A DNA stretch of 64,000 nucleotides from DRPN01 sp964599235. GTDB taxonomy: Bacteria; Bacteroidota; Bacteroidia; Bacteroidales; VadinHA17. Within the stretch, counting starts at the first letter, position 1. Each line of letters starts with the position of its first letter. The notes beneath the pieces were generated by a model. It was given only the letters and a program-made list of their open reading frames with translations. It was not told the origin of the DNA and made no database searches. Shown piece after piece: positions 42,537-51,772 of the stretch. The DNA is taken from NCBI GenBank assembly GCA_964599235.1, contig CAZRDX010000052.1, positions 217,219-281,218 on the forward strand, written 5' to 3'. A program made the translations under genes and the position numbers.

Positions 42537-43052
42537 TTATTCCTTATACCCCATTTTTCTGAGCACCTGATCGCTCAGATCGTAACGCGGGTTGGTATAG
42601 AGGAACATCGGGCCACTGGCGATGTCGAAGATAACGGCGTAGTTGCCGTCGACGGCCAGTTGTTTGACTGCAGCGTACACCTCGTCCTGGATGGGTTTGA
42701 CCAGTTCTTCCCTCTTCTTGAAAAGGTCACCTTCCGGACCGAAATATTTCTGCTGCAAAGCCCGGACCGCTTTTTCCTTGTTGATGATCTCCTCCTCTCT
42801 TTTTTTCTTCATCTCCGGAGTGAGCAGTACCGCCTCGTTCTGATAGGCTTTGTACAGACGGTCGATCTCAGCATACTTGTCCTGGATCTCTTTCTGCCAC
42901 TGTTTGGAGAGGTTGTCCAGTTTATCCTGGGCAGCTTTGTAGGAAGGGATGTTGTTGAGGATGTACTCGGTATCCACAAAAGCATATTTCTGGCCCCACG
43001 AGAGGGTCGTGGCAGCTATGATCATCGCGAGAAGGGTAAGCGACTTTTTCAT
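42537..43052 (-). CDS. OmpH/Skp family outer-membrane protein chaperone, first copy
   Basis: 171 residues with a signal peptide (MKKSLTLLAMIIAATTLSWG). The mature part begins QKYAFVDTEYILNNIPSYKA, a typical OmpH opening, then a coiled coil (about 45-120) and the beta ending YAVIFDIASGPMFLYTNPRY. Same length as the adjacent copy (171), so the pair is a tandem duplication. It follows the bamA stop by 26 bases. Confidence 0.94.
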   Translation of the reverse strand: MKKSLTLLAMIIAATTLSWGQKYAFVDTEYILNNIPSYKAAQDKLDNLSKQWQKEIQDKYAEIDRLYKAYQNEAVLLTPEMKKKREEEIINKEKAVRALQQKYFGPEGDLFKKREELVKPIQDEVYAAVKQLAVDGNYAVIFDIASGPMFLYTNPRYDLSDQVLRKMGYKE

Positions 43053-43078
43053 GGTGTTGTAAATATTGGGTTCAACAT

Positions 43079-45583
43079 CTAAAATTCCTGGCCGATGATG
43101 AAGTGAAAGTGGCTTCCGTTGGCCTGGGGCTGGCCCGGGACGGTGTTGAAGCCGTATCCCCAGTCGATACCCAGCAGACCGAACATGGGCAGGAAAGCCC
43201 GCATGCCGAAGCCGGCCGAACGGACGATCCCGAAAGGATTGAAGTCCTGGATACGGTACCAGGCGTTGCCCCCTTCCAGAAAGCCCAGCACGAAGACGGT
43301 GGCCTGCGCCTGCAGCGTGACGGGATAACGCAGCTCCAGCGAAACCCGCTCATAGACGTTGCCCGACTTCTTCCAGTGACCGTCCTTGTATACCAGCGGC
43401 GTCAAAGAACCGTTATCGTACCCCCGCAGCGCAATGGTGGTGATGCCGTAAAGGTTGTATCCCGACATACCGTCACCCCCCACATCGAAACCCTCAAAGG
43501 GCGAAGGACCGATGTCCTTGTTGTAATAACCCAGATATCCGAACTGGGCCCGCGTATAGAGCACCAAATTCCCTGCCAAATTGATGTACCAGTCGGTCTT
43601 GAAAACCCATTTGTGATACTCTACCCACCGATACCGTTCACTGTCAAGCATTTCCGGATCGGCATAATTCTTTGTGCTGAAAAGGGAATAGGGCGGCGTG
43701 AGCTGAAGCGATAAGGAGATGTTGGCCCCCATCCGGGGATAGATCGGGTTGGGCCCCGCCGAATATCGCCCGAAAGTGAAGTTGAGGCTGAAGTTGTTGG
43801 AACGTCCGTTGGAGAACAGGAAACTTTGGGTCCAGTTCTTCAGCTCATAGTTCTGGAATGTGATGCCGGTATAAAGGCTGAAATAGTCGTCGGGCCATTT
43901 GAGCCTTTTCTGAAGCCCGGTGGAGACACCCGTAATGTTCAGAGCCTGACGGGCCGGATCGCTTTTCTTGCGTCCGTTGGTCTGGCCGGTACGGTACACC
44001 GAGAAGGAGAAGGTGTTGTGCTTCCGGCCGCCGAACCAGGGTTCGGTAAACCCGAAACTGTATGCCTGGTAGTACTTCCCGTTGGTCTGGGCCCGCAGGC
44101 TCACCGACTGGCCGTCGCCCGTGGGAATGGGACGCCAGGCTTTGGGATCGAAGATACGGCGGGCCGAGAAATTGTTGAAGCGCAACCCGACGGTCCCCAC
44201 CAGCATGTTGGCCCCCCAGCCCCCCGAGATCTCGAACTGGTCATTGGCCTTCTCCACCAGGTCGTACTCCAGATCGACCGTCCCGGCCGCCTGATTGGGC
44301 AGCGGCACCGGCGAGATCTTCTCCGGATCGAAATGGCCCAGCTGGGCCAGCTCCCGCACCGAACGGATGATATCCTGCTTGCTGAAAAGATCTCCCGGCA
44401 ATGTGCGGAGCTCACGCCGCACTACATGCTCATTGGTCTTGTCGTTGCCCTTGATGATGATCCTGTCGATGGTGGCCTGCTCCCCCTCGTACACCCGCAT
44501 CTCTATGTCGATGGAATCCCCTTCCACCCGCTTCTCCACAGGAATGATGTGGGAAAAAAGATAGCCGTTGTCCATATAGACCGAACTGACAGCATCCTCA
44601 TCGGTATTCGTCCGCTCCTGCAAACGCTTCTGATCGTAAGGATCACCCTTCTTGATCCCCAGACGCGCACTCAGATATGCCGAGGGATATTTGGTATTGC
44701 CTACCCATGTGATGTTGCGGAAGAAATAACGATCCCCCTCGTATACCTTGATGATCAGACCGATACGGTTATCACTCACACGATATATCGAATCCCCGAG
44801 GATCTTGAAGTCGCGGTAACCGTTCTCATTGTAAAAATCCACCAGTTTCTTTTTGTCCTCCTTGTATTCCTTTTCCACCAGTTTGGATGCCTTGAAAATG
44901 TTGGCATCTTTCCGTTTGGTCTTCTTCATCACCCTGCGAAGACGCTTGTCGGAAAAGACCTTGTTCCCCACGAAATCGATATCCTCGATCTTGACCCTGG
45001 GCCCTTTGACGATATCCGCCTCCAGGATCACGGTGTTCTGAAAACGGGGATCCTGTTTCTGGATGATGTTGACCTTGCAATTGAGGAAGCCCTTCTCCAC
45101 AAAATGCTGACGGATGATCTTGGTGGTAGTATTGATGAGGCTTTCGGTCACCTGGCTCCCGGCCATCACGTTGATCTTCTCTTCGATATCGCTTTTCTCG
45201 TTCTTACGGATACCCTTGAAGGTGATCCGCAACAGACGGGGGCGTTCTTTCAGATAATACTCGAGATAAACCTTCCCGCTGTCGATACGGGCAGTGAACA
45301 CCTTGATGTCGGAAAAAAGGCCTTGTTCCCAAAGTTTTTTCACCGATTTGGTGATCTCGGTACCCGGCACCTTGACGGTCTGTCCGGGTGTGAGTCCCGT
45401 GAGTTGCTTGAGGATCTGTTTGTCGAGGTACTTCACTCCCCTGATGGTAATACCGCCGAGGATATATTCCCGGGGACTGGAATAATCGACCGTCGGGACA
45501 TGCAGGTTGAGGGTGTCCTGGGCCAGAGTGGGGAAAAGAGGGGAAAGGATGAACAACAGGATCAGGATCGTTCTTCTCCGCAT
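43079..45583 (-). CDS. bamA: outer-membrane protein assembly factor BamA
   Basis: 834 residues. A signal peptide (MRRRTILILLFILSPLFPTL) is followed by five POTRA-like repeats (about 45-430; GITIRGVKYLDKQILKQLTG, IEDIDFVGNKVFSDKRLRRV, ITWVGNTKYPSAYLSARLGI) and a 16-strand barrel domain (about 450-834). FALPMFG-like AFLPMFGLLGIDWGYGFNT and the final aromatic-ending strand HFHFIIGQEF are typical. It inserts beta-barrel proteins into the outer membrane. Between uppS and ompH, the same order as in Porphyromonas. Confidence 0.96.
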   Translation of the reverse strand: MRRRTILILLFILSPLFPTLAQDTLNLHVPTVDYSSPREYILGGITIRGVKYLDKQILKQLTGLTPGQTVKVPGTEITKSVKKLWEQGLFSDIKVFTARIDSGKVYLEYYLKERPRLLRITFKGIRKNEKSDIEEKINVMAGSQVTESLINTTTKIIRQHFVEKGFLNCKVNIIQKQDPRFQNTVILEADIVKGPRVKIEDIDFVGNKVFSDKRLRRVMKKTKRKDANIFKASKLVEKEYKEDKKKLVDFYNENGYRDFKILGDSIYRVSDNRIGLIIKVYEGDRYFFRNITWVGNTKYPSAYLSARLGIKKGDPYDQKRLQERTNTDEDAVSSVYMDNGYLFSHIIPVEKRVEGDSIDIEMRVYEGEQATIDRIIIKGNDKTNEHVVRRELRTLPGDLFSKQDIIRSVRELAQLGHFDPEKISPVPLPNQAAGTVDLEYDLVEKANDQFEISGGWGANMLVGTVGLRFNNFSARRIFDPKAWRPIPTGDGQSVSLRAQTNGKYYQAYSFGFTEPWFGGRKHNTFSFSVYRTGQTNGRKKSDPARQALNITGVSTGLQKRLKWPDDYFSLYTGITFQNYELKNWTQSFLFSNGRSNNFSLNFTFGRYSAGPNPIYPRMGANISLSLQLTPPYSLFSTKNYADPEMLDSERYRWVEYHKWVFKTDWYINLAGNLVLYTRAQFGYLGYYNKDIGPSPFEGFDVGGDGMSGYNLYGITTIALRGYDNGSLTPLVYKDGHWKKSGNVYERVSLELRYPVTLQAQATVFVLGFLEGGNAWYRIQDFNPFGIVRSAGFGMRAFLPMFGLLGIDWGYGFNTVPGQPQANGSHFHFIIGQEF

Positions 45584-45595
45584 GGTCTCTTCTGT

Positions 45596-46354
45596 TTACC
45601 TGTCAATTTCGGGGTTTACCTGTTCACTGATCCGTCCGAAACGGCGTTCCCGCCGCTGATAGTCGAGAATGGCCTCGTAAAGGTCTTCCTTGCGTATGTC
45701 GGGCCAAAGCTTGGTCGTAAAATAAAGCTCGGTATAGGCGATCTGCCAGAGGAGGAAGTTGCTGATGCGGTATTCCCCACTGGTACGGATCAGGATGTCG
45801 GGGTCGGGGATCCCGTGGGTCTGGAGGGCTTCGGCAAAACGTGGTTCATCGATCTGTTCGGGATCGAGTGTACCTTCGCGCACCTGCCGGGCCAGCTCGC
45901 GTGCGGCACGGGTGATCTCCCCCCGTGCGCTGTAACTCAGCGCCAGAACAAGGGTCATGCCCCTGTTGCCCGCGGTCTGGTCGACCGTCTTCATCAAATT
46001 GGCATGCACCTCGGGAGGAAGACTCTCCAGCTCGCCGATAGCACGCAGGGCGATGTTGTTCTTCATGAGCGTCTCCACCTCGCTGTTGAGGGTGTTGACC
46101 AGCAGCCCCATCAGGGCATTCACCTCCTCACGGGGACGCTGCCAGTTCTCGGTGGAAAAAGCAAAGAGGGTCAGATAGCGTACGCCCAGCTCGGCCGCAG
46201 CCTCGGTGACCTCACGTACCGCCCGTACCCCATGACGATGCCCTTCCACACGCGGCTTGCCCTGACGACGCGCCCAACGCCCGTTGCCGTCCATGATCAC
46301 CGCCACATGCAACGGCACCTTCTTCCTCTCTATTTGCTCTTTCAGATCCATCAA
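45596..46354 (-). CDS. uppS: isoprenyl (undecaprenyl) diphosphate synthase
   Basis: 252 residues. VAVIMDGNGRWARRQGKPRV holds the catalytic Asp of the cis-prenyltransferase family; LTLFAFSTENWQRP and the C-terminal IRTSGEYRISNFLLWQIAYTELYF are signature sequences. It makes the lipid carrier for cell-wall and surface polysaccharides at the inner-membrane face. It abuts the PorG-like gene upstream and is 12 bases before bamA. Confidence 0.97.
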   Translation of the reverse strand: MMDLKEQIERKKVPLHVAVIMDGNGRWARRQGKPRVEGHRHGVRAVREVTEAAAELGVRYLTLFAFSTENWQRPREEVNALMGLLVNTLNSEVETLMKNNIALRAIGELESLPPEVHANLMKTVDQTAGNRGMTLVLALSYSARGEITRAARELARQVREGTLDPEQIDEPRFAEALQTHGIPDPDILIRTSGEYRISNFLLWQIAYTELYFTTKLWPDIRKEDLYEAILDYQRRERRFGRISEQVNPEIDR

Positions 46355-47038
46355 CTACCAGTAAGCCTCACACTTCTCCCACTTATAGAAAATCTTGTAG
46401 CTTGCAAATATACCAACTATTGAATACCAATCATTATTATGAAGAAAAGATTTCTCGGAAGGAGGCAACAGTGCGTGGTCGGAAGGTTTCCAGTTATCGA
46501 TGTCATCGGTGAAGGTCTTCCGGAACCCCCAGGAAATGCCCATGTCAAATTTTTCGGTGATACGCACCTTGATCCCCAGATCGACGGGCAACACGAACTC
46601 CAGCCCGGCACGGCTCCCGCCCAGGAAAGCCCCCATGCCCACTCCGCCGGCCACATAAGGACTGACCGTCAGTTGCCGGGGATCATACACATATTCCAGA
46701 AAATTGAACTCGAACTGGGTCGACCAATCGAGGAAAGAAGCTGAGAAGGAAGCATTGCGCAAGGCAGGCAACGGCGGGTCGAAATCGGCACCCCGCCCCT
46801 GCAGCCAGCCATACTGCAGCGCGGTGCGTACCGCATACCGCGGATTGAGGTTGAGACGGTAAAAAACACCGAAGGCGGGCGACATGGCATAGAACATCTT
46901 CTCGGGATTGAGATCACCGAAGTAATATGCTCCGCCGCCCGTCACCCCCAGGTCCTGGGTAAAATGCACCTCCTGCGAAAAGCCCCCGGCCGGCCCCGTC
47001 AGCAACAGGACCAGCCACATCACTTTCCTTAGCTCCAT
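46355..47038 (-). CDS. PorG-like DUF6089 outer-membrane beta-barrel protein
   Basis: 227 residues with a signal peptide (MELRKVMWLVLLLTGPAGGF). The mature protein has VTGGGAYYFGDLNPEKMFYA, a DUF6089 opening, then alternating amphipathic strands (YAVRTALQYGWLQG, VSPYVAGGVGMGAFL) and a C-terminal ASYKIFYKWEKCE. In Porphyromonas gingivalis the T9SS protein PorG sits in the same place, directly before uppS and bamA. That synteny plus the fold make a T9SS role likely. Confidence 0.82.
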   Translation of the reverse strand: MELRKVMWLVLLLTGPAGGFSQEVHFTQDLGVTGGGAYYFGDLNPEKMFYAMSPAFGVFYRLNLNPRYAVRTALQYGWLQGRGADFDPPLPALRNASFSASFLDWSTQFEFNFLEYVYDPRQLTVSPYVAGGVGMGAFLGGSRAGLEFVLPVDLGIKVRITEKFDMGISWGFRKTFTDDIDNWKPSDHALLPPSEKSFLHNNDWYSIVGIFASYKIFYKWEKCEAYW

Positions 47039-47057
47039 AGATCCAGTTTTTCAGACG

Positions 47058-47810
47058 CTACAGCCGGAAAATGGGAAGGTTCTTACGCGAGGTCCTCAGT
47101 TTCCAGATCAGGCTGATGTTCGTCAGGAAGTAAACGTCGTTGTGATCGGAATATTGCGACGAGAAACCATCCAGATAATCGGAAGTGGAAAAACGCCATC
47201 CCAGGTCGGCACCGACCGACCAGTTGGGGTCGAGCGCGAATTTCATACCTATCCCCACCGGGAAGATAATGGCCGACTTGCCGTCACTCATCCGGTTGTA
47301 AGGATCCTCCTTGGCCTGAGGAAAAGGAATGGCACCCCCCAGCCCGGCAAAGAGATACAGACCAAAACTGTTCCTGAAACTGGCAACACCCCGGCCTTTC
47401 ATCATCAGATAGCTCTTCTCATCCCGTCCGTTGATGATGGCCTGCTCCAGCCGCAACGAGGGCTCAAAAATGAACGAACTGAACGTGATGCCCCGTGCAT
47501 CGTTCTCACCCCCTTCATCGCTGCCCCGCAGCGAACCAACCCCTATGTTGAACTTCACCCACGTACCTTCCAGCATCTTGTATCGCATGCCGATGTTGAA
47601 CATCCCACTGATCGACTTGCCCGAAATGTCTTTCAGACCCATCAGGTTATCTCCGTTGGAGTATCCCCCGACATCACCGAAATAATTGGTCATACCAAAG
47701 CCTCCCTCCAGCTCATAACGCCGCAGCTTCCAAATCTGGGCAGACACATCGGGGACAACGAAAGAGAACAACAAAGCAATGATCACCAATGACCGGAGCA
47801 GATTTTTCAT
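47058..47810 (-). CDS. second PorG-like (DUF6089) outer-membrane protein
   Basis: 250 residues with a signal peptide (MKNLLRSLVIIALLFSFVVP). The mature protein begins QIWKLRRYELEGGFGMTNYF and continues with strand pairs such as GMFNIGMRYKMLEGTWVKFN and LYLFAGLGGAIPFPQAKEDP. It shares the G-x-NYFGD-type start with its neighbour (YYFGDL and TNYFGDV) and is probably a diverged tandem paralogue. 19 bases separate the two genes. Confidence 0.78.
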   Translation of the reverse strand: MKNLLRSLVIIALLFSFVVPDVSAQIWKLRRYELEGGFGMTNYFGDVGGYSNGDNLMGLKDISGKSISGMFNIGMRYKMLEGTWVKFNIGVGSLRGSDEGGENDARGITFSSFIFEPSLRLEQAIINGRDEKSYLMMKGRGVASFRNSFGLYLFAGLGGAIPFPQAKEDPYNRMSDGKSAIIFPVGIGMKFALDPNWSVGADLGWRFSTSDYLDGFSSQYSDHNDVYFLTNISLIWKLRTSRKNLPIFRL

Positions 47811-47888
47811 GATGATAGTTTTCTGGTCAATTACAAATATAAAAAAAATATTTCAACCCGTCTCACCCTCAGGAAAAGCAAGGCCTTT

Positions 47889-48770
47889 TCAGAACCCTCG
47901 CTTGTCGGCCCCCCACATCAGTTTGGAACGGAGGGTCTCGAAATACTCCATCCTGTTCAGTTTCAGCATCCGGATGAAGAAATCGGCCTTGCGCAGACGA
48001 AGCGGCTCATGGGAGGTGTAGATCTGCGACATGTGATCAAGCGACACCCAATATTCCGGATTGCGAAGCGAGATCCGTACCTGCAGTTCATGATGATCCG
48101 GGATGACCAGGGGGCGTACCGTGAGATTATGCGGGGCGATGGGACTGATGATGAAGTTGCGGGATCCGGGGATGACGATCGGCCCTCCCACGCTCATCGA
48201 ATAACCTGTCGACCCTGTAGGCGTGGAAACGATGATGCCATCGGCCCAGTAGGTGTTGATGTGTCGCCCTTCCATCGACACCTCCACACTGATCATGCCC
48301 GTACCTTTCTTCTGGACGGCGAACTCATTGAGAGCGTAAGGGAAATCCTCCAGCAATCCTTGGGGTTCGATGAGCTCAAGAAGCGACCGCTCTTCGAGGG
48401 TGTATTCCCCCCGGAAGATGGCGTCGATCGATTCGGCGATGTTCTCCTTCGAGATGGTGGCCAGAAAACCCAGGCGCCCGCTGTTGATGCCGATGATGGG
48501 GATACCGCTCTTACGTACCAGCGACACCGACTCCAGAAAGGTGCCGTCCCCTCCCAGGCTGAGCAGGAAATCAACCTGACCTGCCAGCTCTCCCGGCCCG
48601 CTGAAAAGACCTTCATGCTCCGGAACACCCCCTTCCATGTCCGCCACATTCGCCGCCAGTTCCTCATACAGCAGCACCTTCGCCTCATGATGCGAGAGAC
48701 GTTCAAAGATCCTGCGAAAATATGGAAGGAAATCCGGCGTGATCTTCCGGCCGTAAACAGCGATCCTCAT
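47889..48770 (-). CDS. nadK: NAD kinase
   Basis: 293 residues. The family motif LLSLGGDGTFLESVSLV (GGDG) and GINSGRLGFLATI, then NEFAVQKKGTGMISVEVSME and STPTGSTGYSMSVGGPI are all present. It phosphorylates NAD to NADP in the cytoplasm. First gene of the envelope cluster on this strand, 10 bases after the CBS-domain gene; the 78-base gap to the PorG-like gene has no clear terminator, so cotranscription is possible. Confidence 0.97.
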   Translation of the reverse strand: MRIAVYGRKITPDFLPYFRRIFERLSHHEAKVLLYEELAANVADMEGGVPEHEGLFSGPGELAGQVDFLLSLGGDGTFLESVSLVRKSGIPIIGINSGRLGFLATISKENIAESIDAIFRGEYTLEERSLLELIEPQGLLEDFPYALNEFAVQKKGTGMISVEVSMEGRHINTYWADGIIVSTPTGSTGYSMSVGGPIVIPGSRNFIISPIAPHNLTVRPLVIPDHHELQVRISLRNPEYWVSLDHMSQIYTSHEPLRLRKADFFIRMLKLNRMEYFETLRSKLMWGADKRGF

Positions 48771-48780
48771 AACAAACGGA

Positions 48781-49446
48781 TTAGATGTTCAGGTAACGCA
48801 TGAATTCCTCATACCTGTCGGCATAGAAATTGTCAAGCTCCCTGTCGCCCATGAACGAGGCCTTCACCTCATAGCCATAACGCTCGAAAGTCTGGACGAT
48901 CGAAGAGATGTCCGCACGGTTGATCTTGAGGATCAGCTCCATACGGGTAGAGTCCTCATGGGAGCGTACATACAGGCTGAGGATGCTGGCATCGTTCGAC
49001 TCGACGATCTGGGCGATCTGGCTGAGCGAATAATCGTTCTGGCTCATGCCGATCACCAGGATCGCACCGGGATGCTGCACGGCCGTCAGCTCGGCAAAGA
49101 ACTTCACCAGATCATGCATCGTGATCAGGCCCAGATAGTTGTTCTCCCGGTCGAGGACCGGCACCACCGTCAGCTTCAGACGGTTCACCAGCTCGATCAC
49201 CTCATATACATGCTGGTCAGCATAAACAAAAGGACTGAAGAGCGACAGCTTGTGATTGCCTATGGGCTCCTCGGCCATGTTCAGATCGTAGATGTCGGTA
49301 TCGGAGATCAGCCCGAGGAACTCCCGGTTGTTGACGATGGGCAGATGCGACACCCGGAACACCTCCATCCAGTTGAGCGCCTTCTGGCCCGTATCGGAAG
49401 TGCGAAGGGCCGGAACGATATCGGATATCAAATCTTTTGCTAACAT
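48781..49446 (-). CDS. CBS-domain protein
   Basis: 221 residues, soluble. Two CBS motifs (about 1-60: MLAKDLISDIVPALRTSDTG, HLPIVNNREFLGLISDTDIY; about 75-130: VVPVLDRENNYLGLITMHDL) followed by an ACT-like C-terminal part (SLSQIAQIVESNDASILSLY). CBS pairs bind adenine nucleotides. Its position upstream of nadK suggests a link to nucleotide or NAD status, but this is inference. A TATCTTTA box at 49495-49502 on this strand is the likely promoter, divergent from pdxJ. Confidence 0.88.
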   Translation of the reverse strand: MLAKDLISDIVPALRTSDTGQKALNWMEVFRVSHLPIVNNREFLGLISDTDIYDLNMAEEPIGNHKLSLFSPFVYADQHVYEVIELVNRLKLTVVPVLDRENNYLGLITMHDLVKFFAELTAVQHPGAILVIGMSQNDYSLSQIAQIVESNDASILSLYVRSHEDSTRMELILKINRADISSIVQTFERYGYEVKASFMGDRELDNFYADRYEEFMRYLNI

Positions 49447-49471
49447 CGGACGGAATGCAGAAAAATCCTGC

Positions 49472-49479
49472 TAATTTTG
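49472..49479 (+). promoter_or_regulatory. -7 box of pdxJ
   Basis: TAATTTTG (TAnnTTTG), 29 bases before the ATG at 49509. It lies downstream of the alternative Met at 49437, which supports the shorter start. Confidence 0.5.
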
Positions 49480-49508
49480 TTGTGCGTTACCGCGTAAAGA
49501 TAAGAAAT

Positions 49509-50222
49509 ATGACGCGTTTGAGTGTAAATATAAACAAAATTGCCACACTTCGTAATGCCCGGGGCGGCAACATCCCCAATGTCCTGGAGGCGGCGGTCAA
49601 CTGCGAGCGGTATGGTGCGCAGGGCATCACCGTCCATCCCCGGCCCGACGAACGGCATATCCGTTACAGCGATGTCAGGGAGATACGGCCGGTGCTGACC
49701 ACCGAGTTCAACATCGAGGGTTATCCCGGCCGCCGTTTCCTCGACCTGGTGCTGGAGGTGGTGCCCGATCAGGTGACGCTGGTGCCCGACCCGCCCGACG
49801 CCCTCACCTCCAACGCCGGATGGGACATTGCCGGCAACCTCGCTTTCCTGCAGGAGGTGATCACCGAACTGCACAGCAAAGGTATCCGCACTTCCATCTT
49901 TGTGGAGGCCGATCCGGACAACCTCGAGCTGGCCCCCCGCACCGGCACCGACCGTGTGGAGCTGTACACCGAGCCCTATGCCCGTCTCTTCCCCCACGAC
50001 CGGACACGCGCCGTACAGCCTTTTGCCGAAGCTTCCAAAAGAGCTCACGAGCTCGGCCTGGGGGTCAACGCCGGTCACGATCTCAACCTGGAGAACCTCC
50101 GCTTCTTCTACATGAACGTTCCTTTCCTTGAAGAAGTCTCCATCGGGCATGCCCTCATCTCCGATGCGCTCTATTTCGGTCTGGAAAACACCATCCAGAT
50201 GTACCTGCAGCAGCTGCAATGA
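49509..50222 (+). CDS. pdxJ: pyridoxine 5'-phosphate synthase
   Basis: 237 residues from MTRLSVNINKIATLRNARGG, the family start; the in-frame Met at 49437 lies before the -7 box. Catalytic regions ITVHPRPDERHI, TEFNIEGYP, VTLVPD, SIFVEADPDN and GLGVNAGHDLNLENL match PdxJ. It condenses 1-deoxyxylulose phosphate with aminoacetone phosphate to pyridoxine phosphate. It overlaps the hydrolase gene by four bases (ATGA). Confidence 0.97.
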   Translation: MTRLSVNINKIATLRNARGGNIPNVLEAAVNCERYGAQGITVHPRPDERHIRYSDVREIRPVLTTEFNIEGYPGRRFLDLVLEVVPDQVTLVPDPPDALTSNAGWDIAGNLAFLQEVITELHSKGIRTSIFVEADPDNLELAPRTGTDRVELYTEPYARLFPHDRTRAVQPFAEASKRAHELGLGVNAGHDLNLENLRFFYMNVPFLEEVSIGHALISDALYFGLENTIQMYLQQLQ

Positions 50223-51025
50223 TGGAACTTTTCTTCCGTGAGACGGGCTGCGGCAGTCCGCTGGTGATCCTTCACGGCCTTTACGGCATGTCGGACAACT
50301 GGATGACGCTGGCCCGGAGGCTGGGGGAACACCAGCGGGTCATCCTGCCCGACCAGCGCAACCACGGCCGTTCCCCGCATGCCGTCCCGCACGATTATCC
50401 CGCCATGGCAAGAGATCTGGCCGATCTCTTCGACCGGCTGGGTCTCGAAGAGGTTTGTCTGCTGGGCCACTCCATGGGAGGCAAGACAGCCCTCTGGTAC
50501 GCCCTGCTACATCCCGGCAGGGTGAAGAGCCTGGTGGTCGCCGACATCGCCCCGCGCAGCTACCGTGAAGAGTCTTCCCGCCGCCACCATGAAAGGATCC
50601 TCCGGGCCATGATGGCCCTCGACCTCTCCCGCTACTCCAGGCGCCAGGAGATATCCCGGGCACTCGCCCCAACCATCCCCGAAGAAAGGGTGCGTCTGTT
50701 CCTCCTGAAAAACCTCGACCGCGACCGGCAGCATCACTTCTTCTGGCGGCTCAACCTGCCGGTGCTTCTTCGCCACCTCGACGATATCCTCGCAGGGCCT
50801 GAGGACGATCCGGCACTCCGGGAAGCACGGTACGAAGGACCTGCTCTTTTCATCCGCGGCGGACGCTCCCCCTATGTCTCCGACCATGACATCCCCCTCA
50901 TCCGCCATTATTGTCCTCGTGCCGCCGTCGCCACCCTCGAAGGGGCAGGCCACTGGCTGCACGCCGAACAACCCGGCGAATTCCTTGCCCTGGTAAAAGA
51001 TCATCTGGAAAAAGGCGGCTGCTGA
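50219..51025 (+). CDS. alpha/beta hydrolase (YbfF-like esterase)
   Basis: 268 residues. PLVILHGLYGMSDNWMTLAR forms the oxyanion loop; the nucleophile is in LLGHSMGGKTAL; the acid and His are in the C-terminal GAGHWLHAEQP. LPDQRNHGRSPH is the other typical word. It is an esterase-type enzyme of unknown substrate. Two starts are possible: 50219 (MMEL) and 50222 (MEL). Translationally coupled to pdxJ. Confidence 0.9.
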   Translation: MMELFFRETGCGSPLVILHGLYGMSDNWMTLARRLGEHQRVILPDQRNHGRSPHAVPHDYPAMARDLADLFDRLGLEEVCLLGHSMGGKTALWYALLHPGRVKSLVVADIAPRSYREESSRRHHERILRAMMALDLSRYSRRQEISRALAPTIPEERVRLFLLKNLDRDRQHHFFWRLNLPVLLRHLDDILAGPEDDPALREARYEGPALFIRGGRSPYVSDHDIPLIRHYCPRAAVATLEGAGHWLHAEQPGEFLALVKDHLEKGGC

Positions 51026-51035
51026 AAAACGATCC

Positions 51036-51767
51036 CTAATCCTCTTCCCGCCACGTCACCGACACCACCTGCTCATCGGACACAGGCTGCTGACCCTGAT
51101 AACGCTGGTAAACACGTGCGGTGGTGAGCACATCCTTCTCACAGTAACGGGCGATCCGCTCCACGTCCTTCTCCTTGTAGAACACCTCGGCCACCTGGCT
51201 CCCCTCGATATCGTCCTTGGGCGTGGGAATGCCAAAAACGGCCGCCAGCAGCTCCAGCGAGGTATAGCTCTTATGGTCGCCGAACTTCCACATCTCCATC
51301 GTGTCCAGAAAAGGCACCTCCCACGGCTTCCTGCCCGCCACATCGAGCAGGGAAGGCATCTTCATCCCCTGGATGAGGATGCGGCGCGCCAGATAAGGGA
51401 AGTCGAACTCCTTGCCGTTGTGGGCACACAGCCACGTCCCTTCAGGCATCTTCTCCAGCAGCCCCAGGAAACCTTCCAGCACCTCCTTCTCCTCCTCACC
51501 ATAGAACGACTTGAGACGGAAAAGCTGCTTCCCTCCCTGCTGATGAAAAAAACCCACCGAGATGCAGACGATCTTGCCGAACTCGGCATAGATACCGGCA
51601 CGGCTGAACTTCTCCTCCGCACTCATCTCCTCCTGCCGCAGGATCGTATCAGCCTTTTTCTCCCACAGGCTCCGGAAAGGTTCCGGCACCTCATCGAGCG
51701 TCTCACGCATCGGCACGGTCTCGATATCCAGGAAAAGGATCTTCTCTAGCGGGATGTTGCGTTCCAT
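51036..51767 (-). CDS. predicted DEDDy 3'-5' exonuclease (PolB-exonuclease-like)
   Basis: 243 residues. Exonuclease motifs: LFLDIETVP (Exo I D-E), CAHNGKEFDFPYLARR (Exo II Asp), and IARYCEKDVLTT (Exo III YxxxD, the DEDDy form). FLDTMEMWKFGDHKSYTSLE lies between. The family resembles the proofreading domain of PolB but stands alone; its substrate is not known. Six bases separate it from udk upstream on the same strand. Confidence 0.88.
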   Translation of the reverse strand: MERNIPLEKILFLDIETVPMRETLDEVPEPFRSLWEKKADTILRQEEMSAEEKFSRAGIYAEFGKIVCISVGFFHQQGGKQLFRLKSFYGEEEKEVLEGFLGLLEKMPEGTWLCAHNGKEFDFPYLARRILIQGMKMPSLLDVAGRKPWEVPFLDTMEMWKFGDHKSYTSLELLAAVFGIPTPKDDIEGSQVAEVFYKEKDVERIARYCEKDVLTTARVYQRYQGQQPVSDEQVVSVTWREED

Positions 51768-51772
51768 GGCCT

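Noticed and set aside
43826..46423. 865-codon forward ORF opposite bamA and uppS
   Set aside because: It is entirely antisense to two well-identified genes. Long antisense frames are expected from the codon bias of this GC-rich genome, and its translation has no family motif.
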